Assembly (NCBI GenBank): GCA_903851455.1
Contig: CAINOM010000060.1
Coordinates: 1-13,558 of the forward strand
From: an uncultured Bacteroidota bacterium
GTDB lineage: Bacteria; Bacteroidota; Bacteroidia; Chitinophagales; Chitinophagaceae
Length of the DNA stretch: 13,558 nt
Direction: 5' to 3'
Position numbers and translations under genes: made by a program. The notes below the pieces were generated by a model. The model had not been told where the DNA came from. It made no database searches and saw only the letters and a program-made list of their open reading frames with translations. Positions 1 through 7,494 of this stretch are shown here, one piece after another; the stretch's first letter is position 1; each line of letters opens with the position of its first letter.

Positions 1-7
1 AAAAAGA

Positions 8-985
8 ATGTACATGAAAAGAACCTTATCCTGTTCTCCTGGCCATCCCTCAGCTCTGCCCCACATCGGCCGGGCCGTTATATTGTTCATTTTTATATTT
101 TATTCAGTTTCCGCCTTTTCTCAAGAGATAACAGAAAAAAAGGACAAACCCAGGTCCGCCAGCCGCCTTGCGCCCGATCAGCAGAAAAAGGGTTTCCGCT
201 TCGGACTTCATGTGCTCGGCGGCCGCTGTTTCCAGTTCAACTATAACCTTGTTTCGTTCGATCGGTTTCAACAGTCGTACAACAGTTTTCACAACACTGC
301 CCTTAGATCTCCTATGGGCAACCTTCCGCTCAAAAGCAGTTGGATGTATGGCGCCGGCGTGCATGGTCTTTCCAACTACTACTTGTCATTCTATATAGAT
401 GTCACCACTACCCGCCAGGAGGCGGCCACTGCGGCCAACTTCACCAATGGTGACCGGCGCGAAATGAAAATTGTCCAGAAGCCGGTATCTACCAATATGG
501 ACCTGCTCCTGCACGTGAACAAGCGCATTTTTGTTGGCGTAGCACTAGGCGTGGAGCAGATGAATAGCACGCTGTTCAGCGGTTATCGGTATAACAACGC
601 GTTCCTTAGCTATGGCTCAGATCAGCCGCTGAACGGCGTCTACCACTCTAAAGACAACCGTATGAACATGGGCATGCGCATGGACATAACTATTATCCGC
701 CAGCTGAGGCTCAGTATCAGGGGAGAATACTGCGGCGTATTCCAGGGCAAGCAAAACAAAACCAGCGACTACGCAAACACGTGGAGCGATCAGATGTACC
801 GCCAGGCTTCAAGTGGAGGCATACACGAAGACGGCAACGACCATTTCTACCTGCCGGAAGATGTGCACAACGCCACTAATGACGATGTCGTCTTTGTGGG
901 CCTTGGCGAGACTTTCGCAAAGACCTATCGCGGGTGGCGCATTACCACCAGCCTCATTCTCGACCTGCTCACCCACCACAATTAA
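8..985 (+). CDS. Secreted protein of unknown function, probable outer-membrane beta-barrel
   Basis: I do not recognise this 325-residue protein as a named family. It has an unusually long polar N-terminus (about 22 residues), then a hydrophobic stretch (about residues 23-37) ending in SAFS-Q, which looks like a signal peptidase I site. The mature part has many alternating polar and aromatic segments (for example RFGLHVLGG, YYLSFYIDV, NMGMRMDITI, LRLSIRGEYCG, ITTSLILDLL), as expected for outer-membrane strands. The last strand ends near the C-terminus, as in barrels. ATG codons at 8 and 14 are both possible starts. No upstream promoter can be judged because the window begins here. The next gene starts 23 nt downstream on the same strand, so the two are probably co-transcribed. 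Localisation is inferred from composition only. Confidence 0.72.
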   Translation: MYMKRTLSCSPGHPSALPHIGRAVILFIFIFYSVSAFSQEITEKKDKPRSASRLAPDQQKKGFRFGLHVLGGRCFQFNYNLVSFDRFQQSYNSFHNTALRSPMGNLPLKSSWMYGAGVHGLSNYYLSFYIDVTTTRQEAATAANFTNGDRREMKIVQKPVSTNMDLLLHVNKRIFVGVALGVEQMNSTLFSGYRYNNAFLSYGSDQPLNGVYHSKDNRMNMGMRMDITIIRQLRLSIRGEYCGVFQGKQNKTSDYANTWSDQMYRQASSGGIHEDGNDHFYLPEDVHNATNDDVVFVGLGETFAKTYRGWRITTSLILDLLTHHN

Positions 986-1008
986 TAGCATTTTTTAAAC
1001 CAAACCCC

Positions 1009-1524
1009 ATGAAACTTTTTTTTCCTTTTCTTATTACCACTTTTGTCCTGATGGCTTCCTGCAAAAAGACCATTACCAAAGACATTGAAAAAGCAGGCAG
1101 TAAATTGGTAGGTACATGGAATGTCAAACAAATCGACGTGCGGACAACAGATACATCCGGCAATCTCATTGATGACACGTCATACAACGATCAGGGCACT
1201 ATTATCTTCGCCCGTGGCGATAAAAATGCCCTTGGTTCCGGCTATTTTGACCATGCCGATTTTACGGGCCCGTGCGCCACATCCGACCTCGTACTTTATT
1301 TCCGGAACGTAGGCGCAGGCGACGCGATCACAAACGGATGGTCGCTTAGCTGGGACGCCGACCCTGATGACCTTCGCATCCAGTTCTGGGGCGAAACCGG
1401 TGGAGGATCATACCACAATAATGTGAATCATTCTTACAGTGGCAGTACACAGCAACTCTACTATGTGATACAGCCTCTTTATCAAAATAAGCGCGTCTTC
1501 TACACCTGGACACTAAGCAAGTAA
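1009..1524 (+). CDS. Small lipoprotein, lipocalin-like type
   Basis: The frame is open from 934, but that start lies inside the preceding gene. The ATG at 1009 is preferred because it gives a proper lipoprotein signal, a hydrophobic segment ending in the lipobox LMASC (Cys18). The product is then 171 residues. After a short linker (KKTITKDIEKAGSKL) comes a GTWNV motif (from about residue 36), typical of the first strand of Bacteroidota lipocalin-like lipoproteins. Several beta-strand-rich segments follow, ending in a FYTWTLSK strand. It is expected to be anchored in the outer or inner membrane facing the periplasm; the ligand is unknown. It lies 23 nt after the upstream gene and is probably in the same transcript. 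The lipobox is clear; the fold assignment is moderate. Confidence 0.75.
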   Translation: MKLFFPFLITTFVLMASCKKTITKDIEKAGSKLVGTWNVKQIDVRTTDTSGNLIDDTSYNDQGTIIFARGDKNALGSGYFDHADFTGPCATSDLVLYFRNVGAGDAITNGWSLSWDADPDDLRIQFWGETGGGSYHNNVNHSYSGSTQQLYYVIQPLYQNKRVFYTWTLSK

Positions 1525-1583
1525 ACATTTTTATTCAGCCATTATTCGTTTCCATGGCCGCTATGCTACATAAATAAAACAAC

Positions 1584-1591
1584 TATCTTTA
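1584..1591 (+). promoter_or_regulatory. Possible -7 box for the CNBD/ZIP-like gene
   Basis: TATCTTTA matches 7 of 8 positions of the Bacteroidota -7 consensus TAnnTTTG. It lies 24-31 nt upstream of the TTG start and 48-55 nt upstream of the alternative ATG. No TTG -33 element is seen at the usual distance, so this is weak. Confidence 0.25.
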
Positions 1592-1614
1592 AGCCTTAAA
1601 TCTGATCATCCGAA

Positions 1615-2943
1615 TTGGGGCATATTACTCAGCTGGCTATGGTCGTTCTCATCGGCCTGTTTACCACATCCTCATCCATACTGGGTGCTGTTATCGGCCT
1701 GTATGCACCGCTCTCCAGGCGCATTCTTGCCTGTATACTCGCTTTCGCCGCCGGCTCACTGATCAGCGCACTCGCCATAGACCTCGCATTCAAAGGCGCG
1801 ATGGATCTCCACCACCACGGCTATAAATCGTTCGCAGCCTGGGAGTTCGTTGCCAGCGGCTTTGCACTAGGCGCGGTCATTTACTACATCACTTCTCTCT
1901 ATCTCGAAAGAAAAGGAGCCGCGATCAAACGTCCCATGCGTTTCAAAGAATACGCACTGGCGCTCAAACATGAGAAAACAAAAGAACTCGTTGGATTACT
2001 CTCCCAGTGCGATCTGCTCCGGCACCTGCCCGCAGATGCAATAGAACATATTCTGCCTAAAGTTAGGCAGCGCCGGTTACAGTCCGGCGAGATACTGTTT
2101 CACGCCGGCGATCCTTCAAATGCATTGTTCATTATCGCCCACGGATGGGTGGAAGTTGTCGCCGATTCTTACGATCATGCAGATGGCTCCGGCTCATCCC
2201 TCGCCAAACTTGGTCCGGGCTCTGTATTTGGTGAAATGGGCCTCATCAGCGGGGGTGATCGCACTGCCACGGTTCGTACTGCAGAAGGTGCTGATTTGCT
2301 GGAAATAGGACTGGAAGATTTCAATGAGCTGATCGCCGCCGACCAGCAAATGGCTGATGCCGTCCAGCGCCTCAGCCACGAGCGTGCCATCACCAACCTC
2401 AGCGCGGGTGGCGCCAATCCACAGACCTGGGCAAAGCTCGCAATGCACAACCTGGAACACATTAGCCACGGTGAAAAAGATAAAATGCTCCGCGAAGCAG
2501 GGCAGGGCGCGGGTATGGCCATTGTGCTGGGCAACATCCTGGATACAATACCGGGCTGCCTGGTAATAGGAGCTAGCTACAATGGCTTCGCAAATTTGTC
2601 ACTCACCCTTATGTTTGGAATGTTCCTCGGTGGCATACCCGAGGCAGCAGTAAGTGCGGCCATGCTTACTAAAGCAGGCTACAAGCCGAAGATGATATTT
2701 GCACTGTGGTCAACGGTGCTCATTGCAGGCATGATAGCTGCCGCCGTAGGAAAAGAATTCATCAGCTCAGAGTCACAGATAGCAGTATTTTTTGAGGCTA
2801 TAGCCGGAGGTGCCGTACTGGCGCTTGTTTCGCACGCCATGATCCCCGAGGCTATCCATGAAGGAGGCTCACTCGTAGTGCTGCCTACTGTTGCGGGCTT
2901 TCTGTTTTCTTTATTTCTTGCTATGTCCGCCGCGTTCGTATAA
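1615..2943 (+). CDS. ZIP-like membrane transporter with inserted cyclic-nucleotide-binding domain
   Basis: This 442-residue protein has three parts. Residues 1-97 hold about three hydrophobic segments with a His-rich loop (HHH at 66-68). Residues about 134-243 are a cyclic-nucleotide-binding domain: FHAGDPSNALFIIAHG, then the phosphate-binding cassette with FGE (205-207) and RTA (216-218), so the usual ligand-contacting Glu and Arg are present. Residues about 295-442 are hydrophobic with three ZIP-like motifs: LDTIPG (309-314), GGIPEA (339-344) and SHAMIPEAIHEGG (406-418). In related ZIP-type permeases the first motif is usually followed by Glu (IPE); here it is Gly, so metal transport may be altered. 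The likely role is a transporter gated or regulated by a cyclic nucleotide at the inner membrane; the substrate is unknown. The first in-frame start is TTG at 1615; ATG at 1639 would give 434 residues and may be the true start. It converges on the next gene with 22 nt between stops. Confidence 0.85.
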   Translation: MGHITQLAMVVLIGLFTTSSSILGAVIGLYAPLSRRILACILAFAAGSLISALAIDLAFKGAMDLHHHGYKSFAAWEFVASGFALGAVIYYITSLYLERKGAAIKRPMRFKEYALALKHEKTKELVGLLSQCDLLRHLPADAIEHILPKVRQRRLQSGEILFHAGDPSNALFIIAHGWVEVVADSYDHADGSGSSLAKLGPGSVFGEMGLISGGDRTATVRTAEGADLLEIGLEDFNELIAADQQMADAVQRLSHERAITNLSAGGANPQTWAKLAMHNLEHISHGEKDKMLREAGQGAGMAIVLGNILDTIPGCLVIGASYNGFANLSLTLMFGMFLGGIPEAAVSAAMLTKAGYKPKMIFALWSTVLIAGMIAAAVGKEFISSESQIAVFFEAIAGGAVLALVSHAMIPEAIHEGGSLVVLPTVAGFLFSLFLAMSAAFV

Positions 2944-2965
2944 GTGTACCGGGCAAATATCCGTT

Positions 2966-3610
2966 CTACTGCAACCAGCCCCTTTTAGGACCACCCCACT
3001 TAGCCGAGAAGCCCACGGTCACAAGGCCCATGGCCCCATAGCCAAACTCTGAGAAAAGCCCTACGTTATCGAATATCATCCACCTCATGCCGATGCCGTT
3101 TACCGAATAAATAAACCCGCCGCCGGAAACAGACGCACCATCAGGATTATCAAGACCGGTAAATGAAATGCGGGCAAGGCCATAACCTAAAGCAACACCG
3201 GAATAAAGATCAAACGACTTGCTCTTCAGATAGTGGTAGTCGAGCTTGGCCATCGCAGTGAAAATGCTCATGCTGAAGGTATAGTGATACGTGTTAGAGC
3301 CGCCGAATGCATTCTGGTCATCCCATGATATCGGCCCCGATGTGCCGCTTACATCGCCTATCTGACCTCCCAGGGCCAGCTTGTTCGCTATACCATATTG
3401 GTAGCATATCGTGTAAGGCCCCACACCCGAAGCGCCCGAACCGTTTTCCCAAAGGCCGCCCACCAGTAACTTCGGAATATTAGGATAGCCATATCCTATA
3501 AAAAAATTGCTTGATCCTTTTGTAACTACCTGTGCATCAGCATTGTTAGACAATGCGAAGCTGCAAACAGTAAGTGCTAGTAATATAGCGACCCGGGTAA
3601 CTTTTTTCAT
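2966..3610 (-). CDS. Outer-membrane beta-barrel protein
   Basis: The 214-residue product begins with a classic signal peptide (MKKVTRVAILLALTVCSFAL, then a NNADA-Q cleavage site near residue 27). The mature part is rich in Gly and aromatics in alternating strands, such as NFFIGYGYPNIP, YTICYQYGIANKLALGGQIG, AMAKLDYHYL, FDLYSGVALGYGLARISF and VGLFSEFGYGAMGLVTVGFSAKW. This is the pattern of the small Bacteroidota barrels (Omp_b-brl-like, about 8 strands). No enzymatic motif is visible; a structural or adhesion-type outer-membrane role is the default inference. ATG at 3610 is the natural start because the signal peptide begins directly there. It is a single gene, diverging from the dipeptidase gene over a 206-nt spacer and converging with the upstream membrane transporter gene. 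Confidence 0.8.
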   Translation of the reverse strand: MKKVTRVAILLALTVCSFALSNNADAQVVTKGSSNFFIGYGYPNIPKLLVGGLWENGSGASGVGPYTICYQYGIANKLALGGQIGDVSGTSGPISWDDQNAFGGSNTYHYTFSMSIFTAMAKLDYHYLKSKSFDLYSGVALGYGLARISFTGLDNPDGASVSGGGFIYSVNGIGMRWMIFDNVGLFSEFGYGAMGLVTVGFSAKWGGPKRGWLQ

Positions 3611-3754
3611 TTATTTTTATTTGAGGGTTAGAAATTATCTACGCTTTTTTGATATTGGAACACCATATCTTCCTGCTTATCCTTTACGTAGAAGTCGATT
3701 TTCAAAATAAAGCTAATAAAAAAATACACAATATGCACTATGTGTTAAATTTAT

Positions 3755-3762
3755 TAATCTTG
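3755..3762 (+). promoter_or_regulatory. Possible -7 box for the dipeptidase gene
   Basis: TAATCTTG differs at one position from TAnnTTTG and lies 55 nt before the ATG at 3817, in the divergent spacer 3611-3816. No convincing TTG -33 element is visible. The spacer is AT-rich and holds no other gene. Confidence 0.25.
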
Positions 3763-3816
3763 TACTGATCTGCCAACCCCTCCGGTAGCAGAAGAAAAAT
3801 ACCCCCATCTTCTAAT

Positions 3817-4516
3817 ATGCACCACAGACTAATCGCACTTCTCCTGTTCATTTTCATCTTCCCCGCCTTATCCATGGGCCAGAAGTGCAAAACAGCGGCT
3901 AAGGTGGTCACTAACCCACAGGCCTTGCTACAGTCTATGAACGACGACCCGGAAAAAAAACCTGGTAGCGCTAAAGAAGTTGATACCCGGCCTGCATCTT
4001 GACCTTCGCTATGCAACTCCCAACAACTTTACAAAACAAGTGCTCTACCGCCACCCGGTAGCCTATCTGCGCACCGCCCCTGCAGAAGCCCTGAAACAAG
4101 TTGAAGACGAGCTGAATAAAAAAGGATTGGCCTTAAAGCTCTATGATGCCTTCCGCCCGTTCAGCGTTACCTGCAAAATATGGCGCCTCGTACCCGACAA
4201 GCGTTATGCCGCAAACCCCATGAAAGGCAGCAACCACAACCGCGGCCTCGCAGTAGACCTCACCCTCATCGACCTCAGGACGGGTAAAGAACTGGATATG
4301 GGCACACCCTTCGATAGCTTCACAGATACCGCCCATCATTCATTCACGGCACTGCCAGCACAGGTTCTTGCCAATCGCCGCCTGCTAAAAAGTGTCATGA
4401 GAAAATTCGGCTTTGGCATAGTCCCCGACGAATGGTGGCACTATCAGTGGCCGAACAACAAAGACTATGAAGTCATAGACCTCGACTTCGACGACCTCGT
4501 AGAAATAGTAAAATAG
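3817..4516 (+). pseudogene. Exported VanX/DdpX-type D-alanyl-D-alanine dipeptidase, frameshifted at an A8 tract
   Basis: Two overlapping frames together make one M15D-family zinc dipeptidase, which hydrolyses D-Ala-D-Ala. The first frame (3817-4002) has a signal peptide (MHHRLIALLLFIFIFPALSMG-Q) and about 27 further residues ending in DDPEKK. The second frame is open to 4516 and carries IPGLHLDLRYATPNNF, the AFRPF arginine, SNHNRGLAVD (zinc His and Asp) and EWWH (catalytic Glu and zinc His): all key residues are intact. The frames join at eight As (3953-3960). Seven As would read DPEKNLVALKKLIPGL, which fits the family, giving about 232 residues. So there is one extra A: a real mutation, a slippage site or a sequencing error. 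The only near start for the second frame is TTG at 3980, which would yield a cytoplasmic 178-residue form. Periplasmic peptidoglycan recycling or D-Ala-D-Ala salvage is inferred; nothing nearby suggests a vancomycin-resistance cluster. Confidence 0.85.
3953..3960 (+). repeat. A8 homopolymer at the frame break
   Basis: Eight consecutive As form the exact junction between the signal-peptide frame and the catalytic frame of the dipeptidase. Removing one restores a single continuous reading frame. Confidence 0.9.
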
Positions 4517-4522
4517 AACGCA

Positions 4523-4540
4523 CATCGAATTGCTTCGATG
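4523..4540. terminator. Hairpin between convergent genes, possible bidirectional terminator
   Basis: CATCGAA and TTCGATG form a perfect 7-bp stem with a TTGC loop. It sits 6 nt after the dipeptidase stop and 14 nt beyond the DUF4340 stop, where two transcripts converge. There is no T-run on either side, so it is not a textbook intrinsic terminator. Confidence 0.5.
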
Positions 4541-4543
4541 CCC

Positions 4544-4564
4544 CGACTTACGACTTACGACTTA
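4544..4564. repeat. Three tandem copies of the heptamer CGACTTA
   Basis: CGACTTA occurs three times in a row without interruption. The repeat overlaps the last codons and the stop of the DUF4340 gene, whose TAA (4555-4557) lies inside the middle copy. Short 7-nt tandem arrays near gene ends are known in Bacteroidota genomes; slippage here could alter the C-terminus. Confidence 0.8.
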
Positions 4565-5640
4565 TGCATAATAACATTCGTCGGTTGGTTCTTCGGAGCC
4601 TGGGTGGGTGGCGGCACATTATCGTTCTGGAAGAACTCAATGGCCTTATTGAAGATATTTTTGAATGCAAACTGCTGTATCATCACGGTATCCTTGCGCC
4701 CGTTAATGACAGCATACAGCCGGTCAGAGTCATAATCATCCGGCACATCCGGATTTGACGTCGACATATTTTTACTTCTTTTGTTCAGCGCCATCCAGTA
4801 TATCTCAGCACGCTGGTGCTGCCCGTGAATACCCGTAATATCTATCGTAGATTGCCTCGGCGCAGTCTTCAAAGTAGTATCCATATCACTCAGGCCATTC
4901 AGATAGCCCTCACAGTTCACGTTCGCAAAAAACTTCAGGTAGATCTTCGCCCTGCGGCTGTTCTGCTTATCCAGGCCGGTCATGATTGCTTTATCCGCCG
5001 TTACGATCACGGAGTCTTTCTCCCGGGTTATCGTAAAAGAGTTGACAGCCTTACCTGCATAGTCCACCGATACCGACTTGATTTCATTCTCCGGAATATT
5101 GAAAACCGTTCTGTCGCGCCAGTCAGTAAGCTTCGTGCTGTAGCGCGCCGTGATATAGCCCACAAAGCCCGGCACCTGCACTACATAAGGCATTTGGGCA
5201 TGCTCCATCAGCATATTGGTGCCTGTATTGTTTACAGCCGCACCACCCACATAGAACACCCTCATCTTCTTACCATCACGCCCATACACTTCCACTTTCA
5301 CCGCATCGGTCGCCATGGTCTTCACCACGTTTTCATAAGCACCCTGTGTCACCGGCGACAAAGCTGACTGCTGCGTAAATGTAGTAAGTAGCAAATTCAG
5401 CGTGCTCGCTAGCGCCTTATATCGCTTATTCACCACCCAACCGGAATCCGTTCGCTCGACCACCACAGATTCACCACCACTCGATGCGAGGAATATTTTC
5501 CCTATCGATCCGGTATCAGTTATCTTAAAGCCTGCCTCAGCCTCCCCGTATGGATTACTACCACGGTTGGCAATTAGAAAATAATAGATCGCGAAACCCA
5601 GCAGGCCCAGTATCACGAAATATAATAGTGTCTTGCGCAT
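4555..5640 (-). CDS. DUF4340 domain protein, partner of the Gld ABC transporter
   Basis: The 361-residue product has one N-terminal membrane segment (about residues 4-24) preceded by Arg and Lys, then a large extracytoplasmic domain. Segments such as VVVERTDSGWVVNKRYKALAS, LNLLLTTFTQQ, VYGRDGKKMRVFYVGG, YVVQVPGFVGYITARYSTKLTDWRDRTVFNI and IKSVSVDY are typical of DUF4340 proteins. These are often encoded beside GldG-like ABC-transporter auxiliary genes. The start ATG overlaps the gldG stop by one base (TAATG), implying translational coupling and fixing the start. The biochemical role is unknown. Its place suggests it works with GldF/GldG on the periplasmic side of the inner membrane. The extreme C-terminus is proline- and Asn-rich and runs into a heptamer repeat. 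Confidence 0.85.
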   Translation of the reverse strand: MRKTLLYFVILGLLGFAIYYFLIANRGSNPYGEAEAGFKITDTGSIGKIFLASSGGESVVVERTDSGWVVNKRYKALASTLNLLLTTFTQQSALSPVTQGAYENVVKTMATDAVKVEVYGRDGKKMRVFYVGGAAVNNTGTNMLMEHAQMPYVVQVPGFVGYITARYSTKLTDWRDRTVFNIPENEIKSVSVDYAGKAVNSFTITREKDSVIVTADKAIMTGLDKQNSRRAKIYLKFFANVNCEGYLNGLSDMDTTLKTAPRQSTIDITGIHGQHQRAEIYWMALNKRSKNMSTSNPDVPDDYDSDRLYAVINGRKDTVMIQQFAFKNIFNKAIEFFQNDNVPPPTQAPKNQPTNVIMHKS

Positions 5641-7397
5641 TATGATAAGGGTTTTGAAGATTTTTCGGTAGTGTCACTAGCCTTGGCTTCATACTTCCGC
5701 TTTCTGAAGAACAGGTAGCAGGATGCAAACACCAGCACAATGCCGATCGGTACACCCACATTGATCAACTGCCACTGGGTCTTTTCATCCTTCGCCCTCG
5801 CACTGTCCAGCAGCCTCAGCTTCACCTGCTTTGAGTGCGACTCCAGTACACCGGAACGGTCAGTAAGATATTGAAGACAGTTTAGCAGGAACAACTTGTT
5901 GGCGTAATAGTGATGGTCATACTTATAGTAGCCCATCTGCAATACGCCGCTGGAAGTTGTATAGTCATTGCCAAACAGATCCCCCACCGATGACACGATC
6001 ATGCTGGAATTGCTATCGCACATGCCCTTAAAAGGCTCATTTAGCGAATCGAGCAGGTGCAGGTATTCCGGCGCCAGCTTGTTCTTATATGCCGATACGA
6101 ATTTCCCTTCAAGCAATACTGCCACAGGCCGGTAAGGCTTGTTGAACATTTCATTGTTCAAAGGAAAGTTCATCATGCTCAGGCTCACCCTTACAGGCGC
6201 CGAGGCTACCCTGCTATACTTGGATGACTGCAGCAACACCGTCTTATTGATACCAGTGGCCAGGAGCGTGTCAATACTGTTGGTGAATTTCCCAAACACG
6301 AAATCCATATTCCTCACGATCGGGTGCTCCGATGTGGGGTTGAGTTTTGGAAAATAGACCCACTCATGCAGTTCCGGTGGCCCGCCATTTACTACCCTCG
6401 CCAGCGGTACATTCTGCATGTCCTCTACAAGGTCATTGTTTATCCTCACCCCATACTTAAAGAGCAGATCATCCAGGTCCAGGCCATACTCCATCGCCAT
6501 TATCTGCGGCGGGTGCATTTCCAGGCTGTCTATAGATGCATCCAGCGTATTCACATTCCACAACACATGCCCGCCACGCATCACATACTGGTCTATCTTC
6601 AATTTCTCCGGGCCGGTAAATGTAGTCCTCGGCTCATTAATAATGATAGCATCATACGCCACGGGTATATGCAGCGTATGCATAAGGTCCAGCGTATCCA
6701 GGTCATAGTACCGGCGCACGCTGTTCAATAGGTCAAAGGTCCTGATACCTAGGTCTTCATTATTGCCAACGATGTAGGCCACCCTTGCCCGTGCCGGCCG
6801 GCCAAGTTCATTAATGGCATTTGCAAATTTATACTCCAGCAGCGCCTCAGCATAGTTTATCTTTTCTTCAGCGGTATTCTTGTCTGGCGGGTCTTCCAGC
6901 AGCATCACAGGCATCTCCTTACCATTATATTGCACCAGCGCAAATGGAAAAAACACCTGCATGGAGTACTGCGCATCGCCCGTTTGAGAAAGCTCAAAAT
7001 ACCGTATACCCTTATTAGAAAGATCATGCACCACCGCTTTCTTCTCCTCGTCATTCTTCCCTTCAAACGGGTCCACGAACTTGAATACCACCTTTGTGCC
7101 CGCTATGTCTTTGAACGACGTAAGCCGCTCCCGCACCGACTCCTGCAACCGCTGCAGGTAGGCAGGAAACTTATTCTCACTCTTCAGGTACACATCCACC
7201 ACCGCCACTTCCTTCATATTCCGCAGCATCGTCTTGGTCGACGGAGACAAGGAAAATCTCTTTTCTTTCGTAAGGTCAAGCCCGGCATGAAAATAAGACG
7301 CCAGCACATTCACGCACACAATGATGCCCACCATCATCACGATGCGGACCGTTGCCTGCTTCTGCCGTTGGTTCTTATTTGGTGCTGCTGTAGCCAT
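5640..7397 (-). CDS. gldG: Gliding-motility ABC transporter auxiliary protein GldG
   Basis: The 585-residue length, gene order and domain plan match GldG. It has an N-terminal membrane segment (about residues 18-37) followed by DLTKEKRFSLSPSTKTMLRNM, the characteristic start of the ABC_transp_aux (GldG/IntG) domain. A long periplasmic domain contains VDVYLKSE, VKFVDPFEGK, GKEMPVMLLE, ARVAYIVGNNE, YDAIIINEPRT and MRGGHVLWNVN. A C-terminal membrane segment (about 545-564) ends in basic residues. In Flavobacterium johnsoniae, GldA, GldF and GldG form an ABC complex needed for gliding. Homologues also occur in non-gliding species, so motility cannot be concluded. It follows gldF by 95 nt and overlaps the DUF4340 gene by one base. 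GldG is a membrane-anchored auxiliary subunit, not a classical binding protein. Confidence 0.93.
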   Translation of the reverse strand: MATAAPNKNQRQKQATVRIVMMVGIIVCVNVLASYFHAGLDLTKEKRFSLSPSTKTMLRNMKEVAVVDVYLKSENKFPAYLQRLQESVRERLTSFKDIAGTKVVFKFVDPFEGKNDEEKKAVVHDLSNKGIRYFELSQTGDAQYSMQVFFPFALVQYNGKEMPVMLLEDPPDKNTAEEKINYAEALLEYKFANAINELGRPARARVAYIVGNNEDLGIRTFDLLNSVRRYYDLDTLDLMHTLHIPVAYDAIIINEPRTTFTGPEKLKIDQYVMRGGHVLWNVNTLDASIDSLEMHPPQIMAMEYGLDLDDLLFKYGVRINNDLVEDMQNVPLARVVNGGPPELHEWVYFPKLNPTSEHPIVRNMDFVFGKFTNSIDTLLATGINKTVLLQSSKYSRVASAPVRVSLSMMNFPLNNEMFNKPYRPVAVLLEGKFVSAYKNKLAPEYLHLLDSLNEPFKGMCDSNSSMIVSSVGDLFGNDYTTSSGVLQMGYYKYDHHYYANKLFLLNCLQYLTDRSGVLESHSKQVKLRLLDSARAKDEKTQWQLINVGVPIGIVLVFASCYLFFRKRKYEAKASDTTEKSSKPLS

Positions 7398-7453
7398 TTA
7401 TTTTAACTTCCTTTATTCCTTATTATATTTCCTTATGCCCTTATTGTTTATGC

Positions 7454-7494
7454 CGCACAATTTTCAAATTCGCACATTCTCAGATTTTCAAATT
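7454..7494. repeat. Two copies of ATTTTCAAATT with flanking CGCACA
   Basis: ATTTTCAAATT occurs at 7460-7470 and 7484-7494, and CGCACA at 7454-7459 and 7471-7476. The second copy runs into the gldF stop codon. This resembles the degenerate 'CACATTTTCAAATT' tracts found between genes in Bacteroidota (from memory). It lies between gldF and gldG. Confidence 0.55.

Noticed and set aside
934..1008. Longer start for the small lipoprotein
   Set aside because: It lies inside the preceding gene, and the added residues (HQPHSRPAHPPQ) hide the lipobox signal.
3817..4516. Vancomycin-resistance cluster
   Set aside because: Only a VanX-type dipeptidase is present, with no VanH, VanA or VanRS genes nearby; VanX-like enzymes are common in Bacteroidota without this role.
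4816..5367. Plus-strand 183-codon open frame
   Set aside because: It is antisense to the DUF4340 gene, His/Arg-rich with no motif; a shadow.
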